64,000 nt of DNA, taken from NCBI GenBank assembly GCA_963808705.1, contig CAWEHB010000015.1:124001-188000 (forward strand). The letters run 5' to 3'. This DNA comes from JASHPR01 sp963808705. Lineage in GTDB: Bacteria; Actinomycetota; Actinomycetes; Streptosporangiales; Streptosporangiaceae. Positions 1 through 8,582 of this stretch are shown in pieces. Both the position numbers and the translations under genes were made by a program. The notes beneath the pieces were generated by a model. It searched no databases and was not told the origin of the DNA. It saw nothing but the letters and a program-made list of their open reading frames with translations. Positions within the stretch are counted from its first letter, which is position 1, and the number at the start of each line of letters is the position of its first letter.

Positions 1-1602
1 CGGCGCCTGGGACTGAGGCTGCTGCCGCCGAACAAGCTGCTGCCCGACCGCCAGCCCGCCTACGTGGGGTCCTGGGCGTACGTGTTCGGGGTGGCGTCCC
101 TGGCCGCGCTGGGCGTGGCGATCGCGTCCGGGTTCGCCCTGGCCCTCGGCGGCCCCGACTGGTGGCACTACAACCCGGTCGGGCACTTCTGCAACAGCCT
201 GCACCTGTGGAGCGTCGAGCTGTTCATGGCGCTGCTGGTCATCCACCTGTGGGCCAAGTTCTGGATGGCCGCCTGGCGCGGCCGCCGGGCGATGACCTGG
301 ATCACCGGCGTCGTCGCGTTCGTGGCCTCGGTCGTGGAGTGCTTCACCGGGTACCTGTCGCAGCAGAACTTCGACTCGCAGTGGATCTCCACCAGCGGCA
401 AGGACGCGTTCAACTCGGTCGGGGTGGGCGCATTCTTCAACGTGATGAACTTCGGCCAGCAGCTGATGTGGCACATCGTGCTCGTCCCGCTCATCCTGGT
501 CGCCATCGTCGGCGCGCACGTGCTGCTGGTCCGGGTGCGCGGGGTGGCGCACCCGATCGACACCAGCCTCGCCGAGGCGGGCCGCAAGCACGGGCGGGCG
601 CGCCGGCAGGCGGTCGCGGCGGCCGATGCCCGCTCCTGGCGCGGCCCGGTCCGCCGCTACGACATCCTGAAGGAAGGCACGATCGCCACGGCGATCATCC
701 TGGCGCTCACCTTCGTGCTGGCCGGCGTGCTGTCCTCCCCGGACGTGCCGCCGATCACCATCGGCACCTGGGCACGGGTCGCGCCCGCCGACTTCCTGGG
801 CACCGCGGACAGCGAGCTCAACGGGACCAGCGAGACCGCCACCTACGGCCCGCCGTACAACACCCAGTCCGGCAGCGTGCAGAAGCTGCTGTTCTCCCCG
901 CAGACCTGGCCCGGGGTCACCCAGCCGGTCGATGCGGCGAAGGACTTCGTGATCGTGCCGCTGACCACGCTCGCGAGCTCCAACCCGGCGACCGCCCCGT
1001 CGCTCAGGGTCTACCTGGCGGCCTCCCCCGCCCAGCAGCTCAAGTGGGCCAACGCCTACGCCAACGCGGTGACCAAGGTGAAGTTCGTCAACGGGAACCC
1101 GATCGTCCCGCGAGGTCCCTACGGGCCGGTCGCGGCGATGATGGCCAACGAGCTCAGTCTCGCGCGCAGCGGCGCGCTGGACGCCGACCTGCTGGCCCAG
1201 CAGCCGTTCTACGGCACGAACTACACCAAGCCGCTGCTGTTCATCGAGGACGGCCAGTACTTCGTGAACCAGGCCACGGCCATGAACCTGACCGGCAGCC
1301 AGTGGGGCGTGATGAACGAGACCGGCAGCTACCCCGGCCAGCCCTGGCTGTGGCTCTACACGCTGTGGTACCAGGTCCCCGGGTGGACCAACTCCGCCAA
1401 CATCGACATGATCGCCATCTACATGACCGGCCTGGCCACGATCCTGCTGCTGCTGGTGCCGTTCATCCCGGGCCTGCGTGACATACCCCGCCTCATCCCG
1501 CTGCACCGGCTCGTCTGGCGCACCTGGTACCGGTCGCAGCCGCCGCCCGGCCCGGACAGCGGCCAGGTCGAGGCCGGGGCCGCGGGCAAGGCGGCCACCT
1601 GA
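1..1602 (+). CDS. Cytochrome b (b6-type N-terminal domain) membrane protein, 5' partial
   Basis: The frame is open from base 1, so the true start lies upstream; the GTG at 64 is only the first internal start codon. Counting from that GTG, two histidine pairs in membrane helices (H47/H61 and H137/H152) match the four axial ligands of a di-heme cytochrome b, and the 15-residue spacing of the second pair is b6-like. The protein would sit in the cytoplasmic membrane and move electrons from quinol. After a fourth helix near residues 210-225 comes an unusual hydrophilic stretch of roughly 220 residues, then one last helix and a basic tail. I do not see a PEWY motif or the usual C-terminal cytochrome b domain, so it is not an ordinary QcrB. 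Partner subunits, if any, should lie upstream. Confidence 0.8.
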   Translation, partial: RRLGLRLLPPNKLLPDRQPAYVGSWAYVFGVASLAALGVAIASGFALALGGPDWWHYNPVGHFCNSLHLWSVELFMALLVIHLWAKFWMAAWRGRRAMTWITGVVAFVASVVECFTGYLSQQNFDSQWISTSGKDAFNSVGVGAFFNVMNFGQQLMWHIVLVPLILVAIVGAHVLLVRVRGVAHPIDTSLAEAGRKHGRARRQAVAAADARSWRGPVRRYDILKEGTIATAIILALTFVLAGVLSSPDVPPITIGTWARVAPADFLGTADSELNGTSETATYGPPYNTQSGSVQKLLFSPQTWPGVTQPVDAAKDFVIVPLTTLASSNPATAPSLRVYLAASPAQQLKWANAYANAVTKVKFVNGNPIVPRGPYGPVAAMMANELSLARSGALDADLLAQQPFYGTNYTKPLLFIEDGQYFVNQATAMNLTGSQWGVMNETGSYPGQPWLWLYTLWYQVPGWTNSANIDMIAIYMTGLATILLLLVPFIPGLRDIPRLIPLHRLVWRTWYRSQPPPGPDSGQVEAGAAGKAAT

Positions 1603-1618
1603 CGCAGGGCCATCGCCC

Positions 1619-1649
1619 GGCGCTGCCGGGGTGGCTCCCCGGCAGCGCC
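1619..1649 (+). terminator. Hairpin terminator after the cytochrome b gene
   Basis: A perfect 13-bp stem (GGCGCTGCCGGGG, loop TGGCT) starts 16 bases after the stop codon. There is no U-tract, which is common for high-GC actinobacterial terminators. Confidence 0.6.
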
Positions 1650-1711
1650 AGATCGGAGTGGCGGCCCGGCCCAGGGCGAGAGCCCGGGCTGGGCCGTCCG
1701 CACGGCTCCGC

Positions 1712-1740
1712 TTGACAAATCTATCGTCTTTGCGTAGTAT
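1712..1740 (+). promoter_or_regulatory. Sigma70-type promoter for the HBHA-like gene
   Basis: TTGACA (1712-1717) and TAGTAT (1735-1740) are separated by 17 bp, an almost textbook vegetative promoter and one of the clearest in the window. The -10 box overlaps a 13-bp motif (1735-1747) that recurs before the next gene. Confidence 0.75.
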
Positions 1741-1747
1741 AGTGAGC
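1735..1747 (+). promoter_or_regulatory. Shared motif TA(G/C)TATAGTGAGC, copy 1
   Basis: TAGTATAGTGAGC lies over the -10 box and initial transcribed bases of the HBHA-like gene. Its near-identical partner TACTATAGTGAGC is at 2164-2176, before the XRE gene, where the core ACTATAGT is a perfect palindrome. A binding site for the neighbouring XRE regulator is one explanation; a common -10 context is the other. Confidence 0.4.
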
Positions 1748-1768
1748 AGAAGCCAACGAGGAGGAGCC

Positions 1769-2086
1769 ATGACCGAGACCCGCAATGTCGGCCAGGAAAT
1801 GCAGGCCGAGATTCTGAAGACCGTTCGCAGGAGCCAGGAAGCCGTCATCGAGGCCATCAGGACGTGGGCCGACACCGTTCGGAGCATCACGCTGCCGATG
1901 CCCGAGGTGAACGTGCCGTTCAGCGACAAGATGCCGAAGCCGGAGGAACTCATCTCGAACGCCTACGACTTCGCCGAGAAGATGCTGGCCAACCAGCGCA
2001 AGTTCGCCGAGGACGTGCTGCACGCCACCGAGGCGCTGCTGCCCGGGGCCGGCAACGAGGCCAAGAAGAACGGCGCGGCCAAGTAA
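1769..2086 (+). CDS. HBHA/phasin-like coiled-coil protein
   Basis: A 105-residue, mostly helical protein. The ATG at 1769 is chosen because GAGGAG lies just upstream; the longer frame back to 1478 overlaps the cytochrome gene and lacks support. The segment with ANQRKFAEDVL and the short Lys/Ala-rich tail (AKKNGAAK) resemble mycobacterial heparin-binding haemagglutinin and related phasin-like proteins, though it is about half the length of HBHA and the Lys-rich tail is minimal. The gene order, HBHA-like protein beside an XRE regulator, matches Rv0474-Rv0475 of Mycobacterium tuberculosis. A surface-associated or lipid-granule-associated role is an inference from the family. Confidence 0.65.
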   Translation: MTETRNVGQEMQAEILKTVRRSQEAVIEAIRTWADTVRSITLPMPEVNVPFSDKMPKPEELISNAYDFAEKMLANQRKFAEDVLHATEALLPGAGNEAKKNGAAK

Positions 2087-2125
2087 GGCCCGTACCCACA
2101 GCGGACCCCACCCCCCGGGGTCCTC

Positions 2126-2159
2126 GCCCCGCGGCGAGCCAACCGGCTCGCCGCGGGGC
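2126..2159 (+). terminator. Hairpin terminator between HBHA-like and XRE genes
   Basis: A perfect 15-bp inverted repeat (GCCCCGCGGCGAGCC, loop AACC) starts 39 bases after the stop codon. It suggests that the XRE gene is not simply read through and uses its own promoter. Confidence 0.7.
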
Positions 2160-2163
2160 TGCT

Positions 2164-2176
2164 TACTATAGTGAGC
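2164..2176 (+). promoter_or_regulatory. Shared motif TA(G/C)TATAGTGAGC, copy 2
   Basis: TACTATAGTGAGC lies between the terminator and the XRE gene and contains the palindrome ACTATAGT. It differs from the site at 1735-1747 by one base, so the two genes probably share control. Confidence 0.4.
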
Positions 2177-2207
2177 GGCGAAGCAGCGGACCACCGGGCA
2201 GGCGGCA

Positions 2208-2636
2208 GTGACCGAGACACCAGAGCAGACGGCAAGGGCTGAGACACCGGAGCAGCCGACGATGAGCGATACCTGGAACGCGCAGATGGAGGCCCTGGGC
2301 GCCTTCATCCGCAGCCAGCGCAAGCTCGCCAACCTGTCGCTGCGGCAGCTTGCGGAGATGACGACTCTCTCCAACCCCTATCTGAGCCAGATCGAGCGCG
2401 GCCTGCACCAGCCGTCGGTCCGCGTGCTCAAGCTGCTCTCCGGCGCGCTCAACGTTTCTGCCGAGACGCTGCTGGCCCAGGCGGGCCTGCTCGACCAGGC
2501 CGCAGGGGACCAGGCCGCGGCGGCCGACGAGATGCCGCCGACGTCGGTGGAGGCCGCCATCAACGCCGACGAGCGCCTAGCCGATGAGCAGAAGGCCGCG
2601 CTGCTCGCGGTCTACCGCAGCATGGTCCGGCCCTGA
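2208..2636 (+). CDS. XRE-family helix-turn-helix regulator (Rv0474-like)
   Basis: A 142-residue regulator. Residues from about 28 to 85 form a classic XRE domain (FIRSQRKLANLSLRQLAEMT, then NPYLSQIERGLHQPS), followed by an acidic tail. The start could be the GTG at 2208 or the ATG at 2262, which has the better Shine-Dalgarno match (GGAG). It follows the HBHA-like gene as in mycobacteria, where the homologue sits beside hbhA. Likely DNA-binding; the paired motif upstream of both genes is a candidate operator. Confidence 0.8.
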   Translation: MTETPEQTARAETPEQPTMSDTWNAQMEALGAFIRSQRKLANLSLRQLAEMTTLSNPYLSQIERGLHQPSVRVLKLLSGALNVSAETLLAQAGLLDQAAGDQAAAADEMPPTSVEAAINADERLADEQKAALLAVYRSMVRP

Positions 2637-2704
2637 CCGCCCCGGCGTCTCGTCCGGCTCCTTCCCGTTGATCATGGATCGGCCGTGAGAGTAGCCTCGC
2701 TGGA

Positions 2705-3913
2705 ATGAACACGGCGATTACGGGCGGCCGGGTCATCCCGGTCACGGGCGAGCCTATCGACGGCGGAACGGTCCTGTTCGACGCGGGAAAGATCGTCGCG
2801 GTGGAGGGACCGGGCTTCGCGGTACCGGCCGACGCCGAAGTGGTCGACGCCGCCGGCAAGTGGGTGCTGCCCGGCTTCATCGACGCGCACGCGCACCTGG
2901 GCCTGCACGAGGAGGCCGAGGGATGGGCCGGCAGCGACGTGAACGAGATGACCAGGCCGGTCACCGCCTACGTCCGCGCGCTCGACGGGATCAACCCGGC
3001 CGAGCAGGGTTTCCGCGACGCCATCGGCGGCGGCGTGCTGGCGGTGAACATCAACCCGGGGTCCGGCAATCCGATCGGGGGCCAGACCGTGGCGGTCAAG
3101 TGCTGGGGCCGCGTGGTGGACCAGATGGTGCTGCGCGAGCCGTCCGGCCTGAAGTCGGCGCTCGGTGAGAACCCCAAGCGCGTCTACGGCGAGAAGAACG
3201 AGACCCCCTCGACCAGGCTCGGCACCGCCGCGGTCATCCGGGAAGCGTTCGTCCAGGCCGGCAACTACCTGGCCAGGCTGGCCGCGGCCGAGGACCAGCC
3301 GCCGTCGGAACGCAAGCCCGTGGACCGCGACCTGGGCCTGGAGGCGCTGGCCCGGGTGCTGCGCCGGGAGATTCCGTGGCGCCAGCACTGCCACCGCGCG
3401 GATGACATCGCGACCGCGATCCGGATCTCCCGCGAGTTCGGCTACCAGCTGGTGATCGACCATGGCACCGAGGCGCACCTGCTCGCCGACCTGATCGCCG
3501 CGGAATCGATCCCGGTCGTCATCGGCCCGCTGTTCACCAGCAGGTCCAAGGTCGAGCTGCGCAACCGGTCGCTGGCCAACCCCGGCAGGCTAGATGCGGC
3601 CGGAGTCACGATCGCGATCACCACCGACCACCCGGTCGTGCCGATTAACTTCCTGATCCACGAGGCCAGCCTCGCGGTCAAGGAGGGCCTGGACCCCGAG
3701 ACCGCGCTGCGGGCCGTGACGATCAACCCGGCGCGCATCATCGGCGTGGCCGACCGGCTCGGCTCGCTGGAACCCGGCAAGGACGCCGACCTGGTGATCT
3801 GGTCCGGCGATCCGCTGGATGTGACCAGCCGGGCCGAGCGGGCCTACTCCGACGGCCGCGAGATCTACGCCTACGACTATGACCGCGGCGAAGGGGTCGT
3901 CCGCGATCCCTAG
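2705..3913 (+). CDS. Amidohydrolase (imidazolonepropionase-like)
   Basis: A 402-residue metal-dependent hydrolase of the amidohydrolase superfamily. Visible marks are the N-terminal beta-sandwich start, the metal motif HAHLG (H62, H64), later metal histidines in the DHGTEAH region, TTDHP, and the closing LGSLEPGKDADLVIWSGDP segment typical of imidazolonepropionase-like and dihydroorotase-like enzymes. Cytoplasmic. The substrate cannot be read from sequence, and no neighbouring gene suggests a histidine pathway. Confidence 0.85.
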   Translation: MNTAITGGRVIPVTGEPIDGGTVLFDAGKIVAVEGPGFAVPADAEVVDAAGKWVLPGFIDAHAHLGLHEEAEGWAGSDVNEMTRPVTAYVRALDGINPAEQGFRDAIGGGVLAVNINPGSGNPIGGQTVAVKCWGRVVDQMVLREPSGLKSALGENPKRVYGEKNETPSTRLGTAAVIREAFVQAGNYLARLAAAEDQPPSERKPVDRDLGLEALARVLRREIPWRQHCHRADDIATAIRISREFGYQLVIDHGTEAHLLADLIAAESIPVVIGPLFTSRSKVELRNRSLANPGRLDAAGVTIAITTDHPVVPINFLIHEASLAVKEGLDPETALRAVTINPARIIGVADRLGSLEPGKDADLVIWSGDPLDVTSRAERAYSDGREIYAYDYDRGEGVVRDP

Positions 3914-3948
3914 GCCAGGGACGCGAACCGGATGTCGTGCGCGTCAGC

Positions 3949-4137
3949 CTCCGCGGCCGGGCCGAACGCGGCCAGGTACCTGGTGACCAGCCGCTCCAGC
4001 GACGGGCTGGCCGCCAGGTCCCGGCTGAGCCAGATCTCGGCCGAGGTGTGCGCGGCCTGCCCGGCCGAGCCCCACACGGCGCGGGGCGGCACCTGGACCA
4101 GCGGGACCAGGGCGCGGACCCCCTGGGCGAGCGCTGC
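3949..4137 (-). pseudogene. Remnant of a winged-helix (AlkZ/YcaQ-like) protein
   Basis: On the minus strand a reading frame carries VPLVQVPPRAVWGSAGQAAH and LVTRYLAAFGPA. These closely match the middle of the complete winged-helix protein encoded at 8575-9732 (AVQVPPRGIWGATGQAAY, LVLRYLAAYGPA). The flanking N- and C-terminal domains are missing, and the frame runs into unrelated sequence on both sides. The DNA is clearly diverged from the intact paralogue, so this is an old gene fragment, not a recent duplication. It fills most of the gap between the amidohydrolase and the hydrolase. Confidence 0.7.
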
Positions 4138-4243
4138 CGGTGGGTGCTGCGGCCACTGCCGGGACAGCACGCCCGGGCGACGTCGGCATCCGCTCAGTAT
4201 CGGCTGGCGGCGGTGTCCGGCTGACCGCCGTGTTCGGCTGCCG

Positions 4244-5050
4244 TCATCCGGAATGCTGCTGCAGGAAGGCCAGGGTCCTCTCGTTGAACTCCTCGACGTT
4301 CTCGTAGATGGGGGCGTGTGCGCAGTTCTCGAACACGACGAGCTCGGCATCCGTTATGGCGTCGGTGAGCGGGCCCGCGAAGCGGGTCGACGTCACCATG
4401 TCGTACCGGCCGAAGGTGATCAGGGTCGGCGCCGCGATCGAGTCGAGCGCCCGCTCCGCGTCGTGGGTCAGGACCGCCTCGGACTGACGGAGGAAGGCAT
4501 CGACGGGCGGCATCGGGCGGCCCCGGACGAAGTCGGCCAGGGAGGCGATGTAGTCGAGCCGCGCGGCGTACAGCTCGGGCGTGAAGCACCAGGGGAAGAT
4601 CCCCTTGATCACCATCTCGGTCACGCTGTCCAGGCCCTCGGCCATCACCTGCCAGGTCTCGACCACGGCCCGCAGGAACGGGTCGGTGCGGGGCCAGGCG
4701 CTGTGCAGCGACAGGGACTTCACCCGGGCCGGGTGCCTGGCGGCCAGCCACATGCCGGTCGCGGCGCCCAGGGACAGCCCGAAGATGTGCGCCCGCTCGA
4801 TGCCGACGGCCTGCATGAACGCGGCGACATCGTCGGCGAGCAGTTCGGTGGTGTACGTGCCCTCCGGCTTGCCGGACAGGCCCGCCCCGCGCAGGTCCAC
4901 GGAAAAGCAGGTGAAGTGCTTTGCGTACTCCGCGACCTGGAACGCGTAGCACGCCTGGTCGGCCGCGAGGTACGGGATGAGAACGATCGGCTCGCCGACG
5001 CCCTGCTCCTCGTAGTTGATGTCTATCCCGTTCGCCTGCACGATTGGCAT
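4244..5050 (-). CDS. Alpha/beta hydrolase
   Basis: A 268-residue alpha/beta-hydrolase-fold enzyme. It has the oxyanion and strand features (VLIPYLAADQ, FSVDLRGAGLS), nucleophile elbow GLSLG, an acid region in FGRYDMVT and a C-terminal His in NCAHAP. The ATG at 5050 is preferred because GGGAGG lies just upstream; a 20-residue longer frame exists. The fold is that of 3-oxoadipate enol-lactonase and similar esterases, but the substrate is unknown. It is transcribed divergently from the MmcQ/YjbR-like gene at 5179. Confidence 0.85.
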   Translation of the reverse strand: MPIVQANGIDINYEEQGVGEPIVLIPYLAADQACYAFQVAEYAKHFTCFSVDLRGAGLSGKPEGTYTTELLADDVAAFMQAVGIERAHIFGLSLGAATGMWLAARHPARVKSLSLHSAWPRTDPFLRAVVETWQVMAEGLDSVTEMVIKGIFPWCFTPELYAARLDYIASLADFVRGRPMPPVDAFLRQSEAVLTHDAERALDSIAAPTLITFGRYDMVTSTRFAGPLTDAITDAELVVFENCAHAPIYENVEEFNERTLAFLQQHSG

Positions 5051-5178
5051 TCCCGGCCCTCCCAACGCTGCGGCGGCCCTCGCGCGCCGCCTGGCTGTCA
5101 TCTGGGTCAATTGTGCCCGGCCCGCCCGGGCCGTACCGGGCGGGCCGGGCCGGGCACCCGGCTGGATAGCCTGGCCTG

Positions 5179-5559
5179 GTGAGCGACCTGGCCGCGGCCC
5201 GGCGGTTCGCCCTGTCCCTGCCCGAGGTGACCGAGGAACCGCACTTCGAGATGTCGTCGTTCCGGGTGCGCGGCAAGATCTTCGTCACGGTGCCCCCGGA
5301 CCGCGCCCACCTGCACGTGTTCGTCGACGAACTGGAGGCCGGCGCCTCGGCGGCGGAGAACCCGGCGGCGTTCGAGCCGCTGCGCTGGGGACAGCGGGTC
5401 CGGGGGCTGCGCGTGCGGCTGGGGTCGGCACCGGACGTTCGCGTTCAGGAACTTATCGAGGAATCCTGGCGCCGCAAGGCCCCCCGGCGCCTGGTGGCCG
5501 CCTATGACCTCAGCCGGCGAACGGCCGCACCTCGATCGGAAGGCCGGTCGCCCGGCTGA
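5179..5559 (+). CDS. MmcQ/YjbR-family protein
   Basis: A 126-residue protein with the MmcQ/YjbR signature: ALSLPEVTEEPHFE at the start, FRVRGKIFVTV, and a C-terminal LIEESWRRKAPRRL. The family has a compact DNA-binding-like fold with no firm function. It starts at GTG and ends 50 bases inside the convergent YCII-like gene. A second family member lies at 15802. Confidence 0.8.
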   Translation: MSDLAAARRFALSLPEVTEEPHFEMSSFRVRGKIFVTVPPDRAHLHVFVDELEAGASAAENPAAFEPLRWGQRVRGLRVRLGSAPDVRVQELIEESWRRKAPRRLVAAYDLSRRTAAPRSEGRSPG

Positions 5560-5851
5560 GCTGGCGGCCCCAGCCCAGCGCGGTGTCCCGGTCGGGCGCC
5601 TCCACGACGGTGAACCCGCCCAGGTGCTCCTTGCCCTCGGTGAACGGGCCGTCGGTGGTGAGCACCTCGCCGCCGCGCGGGCGCAGCACCGCGGCCGTGT
5701 CCGGCGGCTGCAGCCCGGCGGCGAAGACCCACGCGCCGGCGTCCTTGATCTCCTGGTTGAGGGCGTCGAGATCGGCCCTGATCCGGCGCAGTTCGGCCGG
5801 TGGCGGGGTCGGCCCGTCCGGCTGGTACACGCTGAGCAGGTACTGCGTCAT
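5510..5851 (-). CDS. YCII-related (DGPF) domain protein
   Basis: A 113-residue protein with the diagnostic DGPFTEGKEHLGGF core and an initial YLLSVYQPDG strand, as in the YCII/DGPF family often found near ECF sigma factors. No sigma factor gene is visible here. The biochemical role is unknown; a dimeric ferredoxin-like fold is expected. Confidence 0.85.
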   Translation of the reverse strand: MTQYLLSVYQPDGPTPPPAELRRIRADLDALNQEIKDAGAWVFAAGLQPPDTAAVLRPRGGEVLTTDGPFTEGKEHLGGFTVVEAPDRDTALGWGRQLSRATGLPIEVRPFAG

Positions 5852-5954
5852 CGGAAGATCCTCCTTATCCTGCGGCCGGCCCGGGCCGGCCTCTTACCGG
5901 TTACACGAACGGCCCCGGGCCGGATCGACAGGGACCCGACTCTAGGATGCTGGC

Positions 5955-8582
5955 GTGGCGGCTGCGAGCGTGCTGGGCGGGTGCACGGAGGCAGAAGCCC
6001 GGGAGCGGGCCGCCCTGCTGGACGTCGAGTCCTATGCGGTGTCCCTCGATCTCGCCGCCGACCCGGAGCGGGTCCGCTCCCGGGTCGAGATCCGGTTCCG
6101 GTGCCGGGAGCCCGGGGCCGCGACCTTCGCCGACCTGCGCGCCTCCGCCGTGAACCGGGTGACCTGCAACGGGGTAAGCCTCGATCCTGCCCTGGCGCTG
6201 TCGGGCGGGCGGCTGCATCTGCCGGGGCTGGCCAGGGTCAACGTGCTCGAGGTGGAGGCGGAGTCCGGCTACTCGCGAGGCGGCCGGGGGCTGTCCCGGT
6301 TCGCCGATCCGGCGGACGGCGCGACGTACACGTTCGGCTACTGCTACCCGACCAGCGCCCCCAGCGTGTTCTGCTGCTTCGACCAGCCGGACCTGCGCGC
6401 GGACCTCACGCTCACCGTGACCGCGCCGGCCGGCTGGGAGTGCGCCGCGAACGGCGCGGTGACCGGCCGCCCGGCCGACGGCGACGCGGGAACGTGGCGG
6501 TTCGCCACCGTGCCGGCCATGAAGCCGTACGAGCTGGCGGTGTGCGCCGGGCCGTACGTTATGGCGTCGGAAGAGGACTACCGCGGCGCCGTCCGGATGA
6601 GCACGCGAAGCCGGCGCACGCTGGCCGGGTCGGCCGGCCTGAGCCGGGTCGGCGGCGTCGTGCGCCAGGCGCTCGCTTACTACGAGCAGATGCTGGGGGT
6701 TCGCTGCCCGTACGCCAAGTACGACGTCGTGTTCGTGCCCGACCTGGGTCCCGCGGCCGTGTCGCTGCCCGGGCTGATGCTGGTCAGCGAGACCCTGCTG
6801 CAGCGGCTGACCGACCCCGGCGATGACTTCGGCCCGCTGGTGCTCGCGCACGAGGCCGCGCACCTGTGGTTCGGCTGCCTGGTGGAAGGGCGCTGGTGGG
6901 ACGACCTGTGGCTGGCCGAGGCCCTGGCCACCTATCTCAGCTACACCGCCTGGGAGGAGGTTCTCGGCCTCGACTCTCCGTGGCGTGCGTTCTGCATGCG
7001 CGAGCAGGCGGCCGCCTACCGGGCCGACAGCCTGCCCGGCACCCAGCCGGTGTCCTCGCCGGTGGCGGATGCGGCCGAGGCGCTGGCCCGGCCGTCCGCC
7101 ATCACGTACGCCAAGGGCGCCAGCGTCATCCGCCAGCTCGCCGCGCTCATCGGCGCCGAGGTCCTGAACGACGGGCTCCGCGACTACGTGACCGCCTACG
7201 GCGGCACGGCCACCACCCTGGGCGACCTGGTGGGCTGCTGGTCGCGGGCCAGCGGCCGGGACCTGAGCGGGTGGGCGGAGCAGTGGTTGCGGACGCCGGG
7301 CGTGAACACGCTGCGGCCCGAGCTGACGCTGGCGGCGGACGGCACCGTCCGGTCCCTGGCCGTCGTCCAGGACCCGCCTCCCCCGGCCACCCGCGCCCCG
7401 GCGGCCAGTGCCCCGGCCTCCGCCGCCGGCCGGGAACCGCCGCCCGCCGCGGGCCCACTGCGGACGCACCAGGTCACGATCGGGGTGTATGACCGGGACG
7501 GCCCCCGGCTCCGGCGCCGCCGGGTGGCCGGAGCCGAGCTGACGGGCGCCCGCACCCTGGTGCCGGAGCTGGCCGGGACGCCGGCGCCGGACGCGCTCAT
7601 CGTCAACGACGGCGACCGCACCTTCGCCCAGATCCGGTTCGACGACCGGTCGCTGCACGCGCTCCTGGCCTGCGCCATGGACGTGGACGACCCGCTGACC
7701 GAAGCCGTGTGCTGGAACGCCGCCTGGGACATGACCACCGCCGCCGAGCTGAGCGTGGCCGAGTTCACCGATCTCGCGGCCCGCAGGATCAGCGGCAGCA
7801 GGCCGCCCGCCGGCGTCGCGGAACTGCTGGAACACGTCCACGACGGCGCGGACTACTACGCCGTTCCCGCCCGCCGGCCCGACCTGCGGCAGCGCGTGGC
7901 GGCGGCCGCCCTGGACGGCGCCAGGCGCGCGCAGCCAGGCAGCCGGGCCCAGCGCGCGCTCGCCGTCGGCTTCGCCGCCTCCGCGCACAGCGAGAGCCAG
8001 CTCGGCCTGCTTCGCTCGTGGCTGAACGGGGTCTCGCTGCCCGACGGCGTGCACGCTGACCTGGAACTGCGCGGCCAGATCCTCGCCACTCTGGCCACCC
8101 GCGGCCTGGCCGACGACGACGACCTCGACGCGCTGGCCGCCGCCGACCCGGTCGGCGGCGAGGCGCAGCGCTCGACCTGCCGCGCGCTGCGTCCGGACCC
8201 GGCGGCGAAGGAGGCCGCCTGGGCGGCCGCACTCGCCGACGGGCAGTCGCCCCGCACCGCCCAGGCCCACGCCCGGGGCATCTGGGCGCCCGGCCAGGAG
8301 CGCATCCTCGCGCCGTATCGCGACCGCTACTTCACCGAGGCGCTGCCGGCTTCCGGCCGCCAGGAGGTCAGCGTGGCCAGGAAGCTCGCCCGGCTGCTCT
8401 ACCCTGCCACCCTCGCGGACCCGGTGACCATCGCCGCCACCGACGCGGCCCTGGACCGCGACGGCCTCGGCGGCCCGCTCCGCATGGTCCTGCTCGAGCA
8501 GCGGGCGATCCTGCAGCAAGTGCTGGCGGCGCGTTCCGCTTACGGCGCCCACGGGCCGACACCGGGGCCGTCCGGTGGCTGA
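5955..8582 (+). CDS. M1-family aminopeptidase (PepN-like), divergent
   Basis: An 875-residue zinc peptidase of family M1. The zinc site is HEAAH with the third ligand Glu in WLAEALATYL about 18 residues later, and the catalytic Tyr region ITYAKGASV follows. The usual exopeptidase motif GAMEN, which binds the substrate amino terminus, is replaced here by AAVSLPG, so specificity is probably altered. The C-terminal ERAP1-like helical domain is present but interrupted by a Pro/Ala-rich linker around residues 475-500. No signal peptide is seen. The 3' end overlaps the next gene by 8 bases. Confidence 0.85.
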   Translation: MAAASVLGGCTEAEARERAALLDVESYAVSLDLAADPERVRSRVEIRFRCREPGAATFADLRASAVNRVTCNGVSLDPALALSGGRLHLPGLARVNVLEVEAESGYSRGGRGLSRFADPADGATYTFGYCYPTSAPSVFCCFDQPDLRADLTLTVTAPAGWECAANGAVTGRPADGDAGTWRFATVPAMKPYELAVCAGPYVMASEEDYRGAVRMSTRSRRTLAGSAGLSRVGGVVRQALAYYEQMLGVRCPYAKYDVVFVPDLGPAAVSLPGLMLVSETLLQRLTDPGDDFGPLVLAHEAAHLWFGCLVEGRWWDDLWLAEALATYLSYTAWEEVLGLDSPWRAFCMREQAAAYRADSLPGTQPVSSPVADAAEALARPSAITYAKGASVIRQLAALIGAEVLNDGLRDYVTAYGGTATTLGDLVGCWSRASGRDLSGWAEQWLRTPGVNTLRPELTLAADGTVRSLAVVQDPPPPATRAPAASAPASAAGREPPPAAGPLRTHQVTIGVYDRDGPRLRRRRVAGAELTGARTLVPELAGTPAPDALIVNDGDRTFAQIRFDDRSLHALLACAMDVDDPLTEAVCWNAAWDMTTAAELSVAEFTDLAARRISGSRPPAGVAELLEHVHDGADYYAVPARRPDLRQRVAAAALDGARRAQPGSRAQRALAVGFAASAHSESQLGLLRSWLNGVSLPDGVHADLELRGQILATLATRGLADDDDLDALAAADPVGGEAQRSTCRALRPDPAAKEAAWAAALADGQSPRTAQAHARGIWAPGQERILAPYRDRYFTEALPASGRQEVSVARKLARLLYPATLADPVTIAATDAALDRDGLGGPLRMVLLEQRAILQQVLAARSAYGAHGPTPGPSGG

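Noticed and set aside
1478..1768. 96-residue upstream extension of the HBHA-like gene
   Set aside because: It overlaps the cytochrome gene, a terminator and a strong promoter; the ATG at 1769 has a good Shine-Dalgarno sequence.
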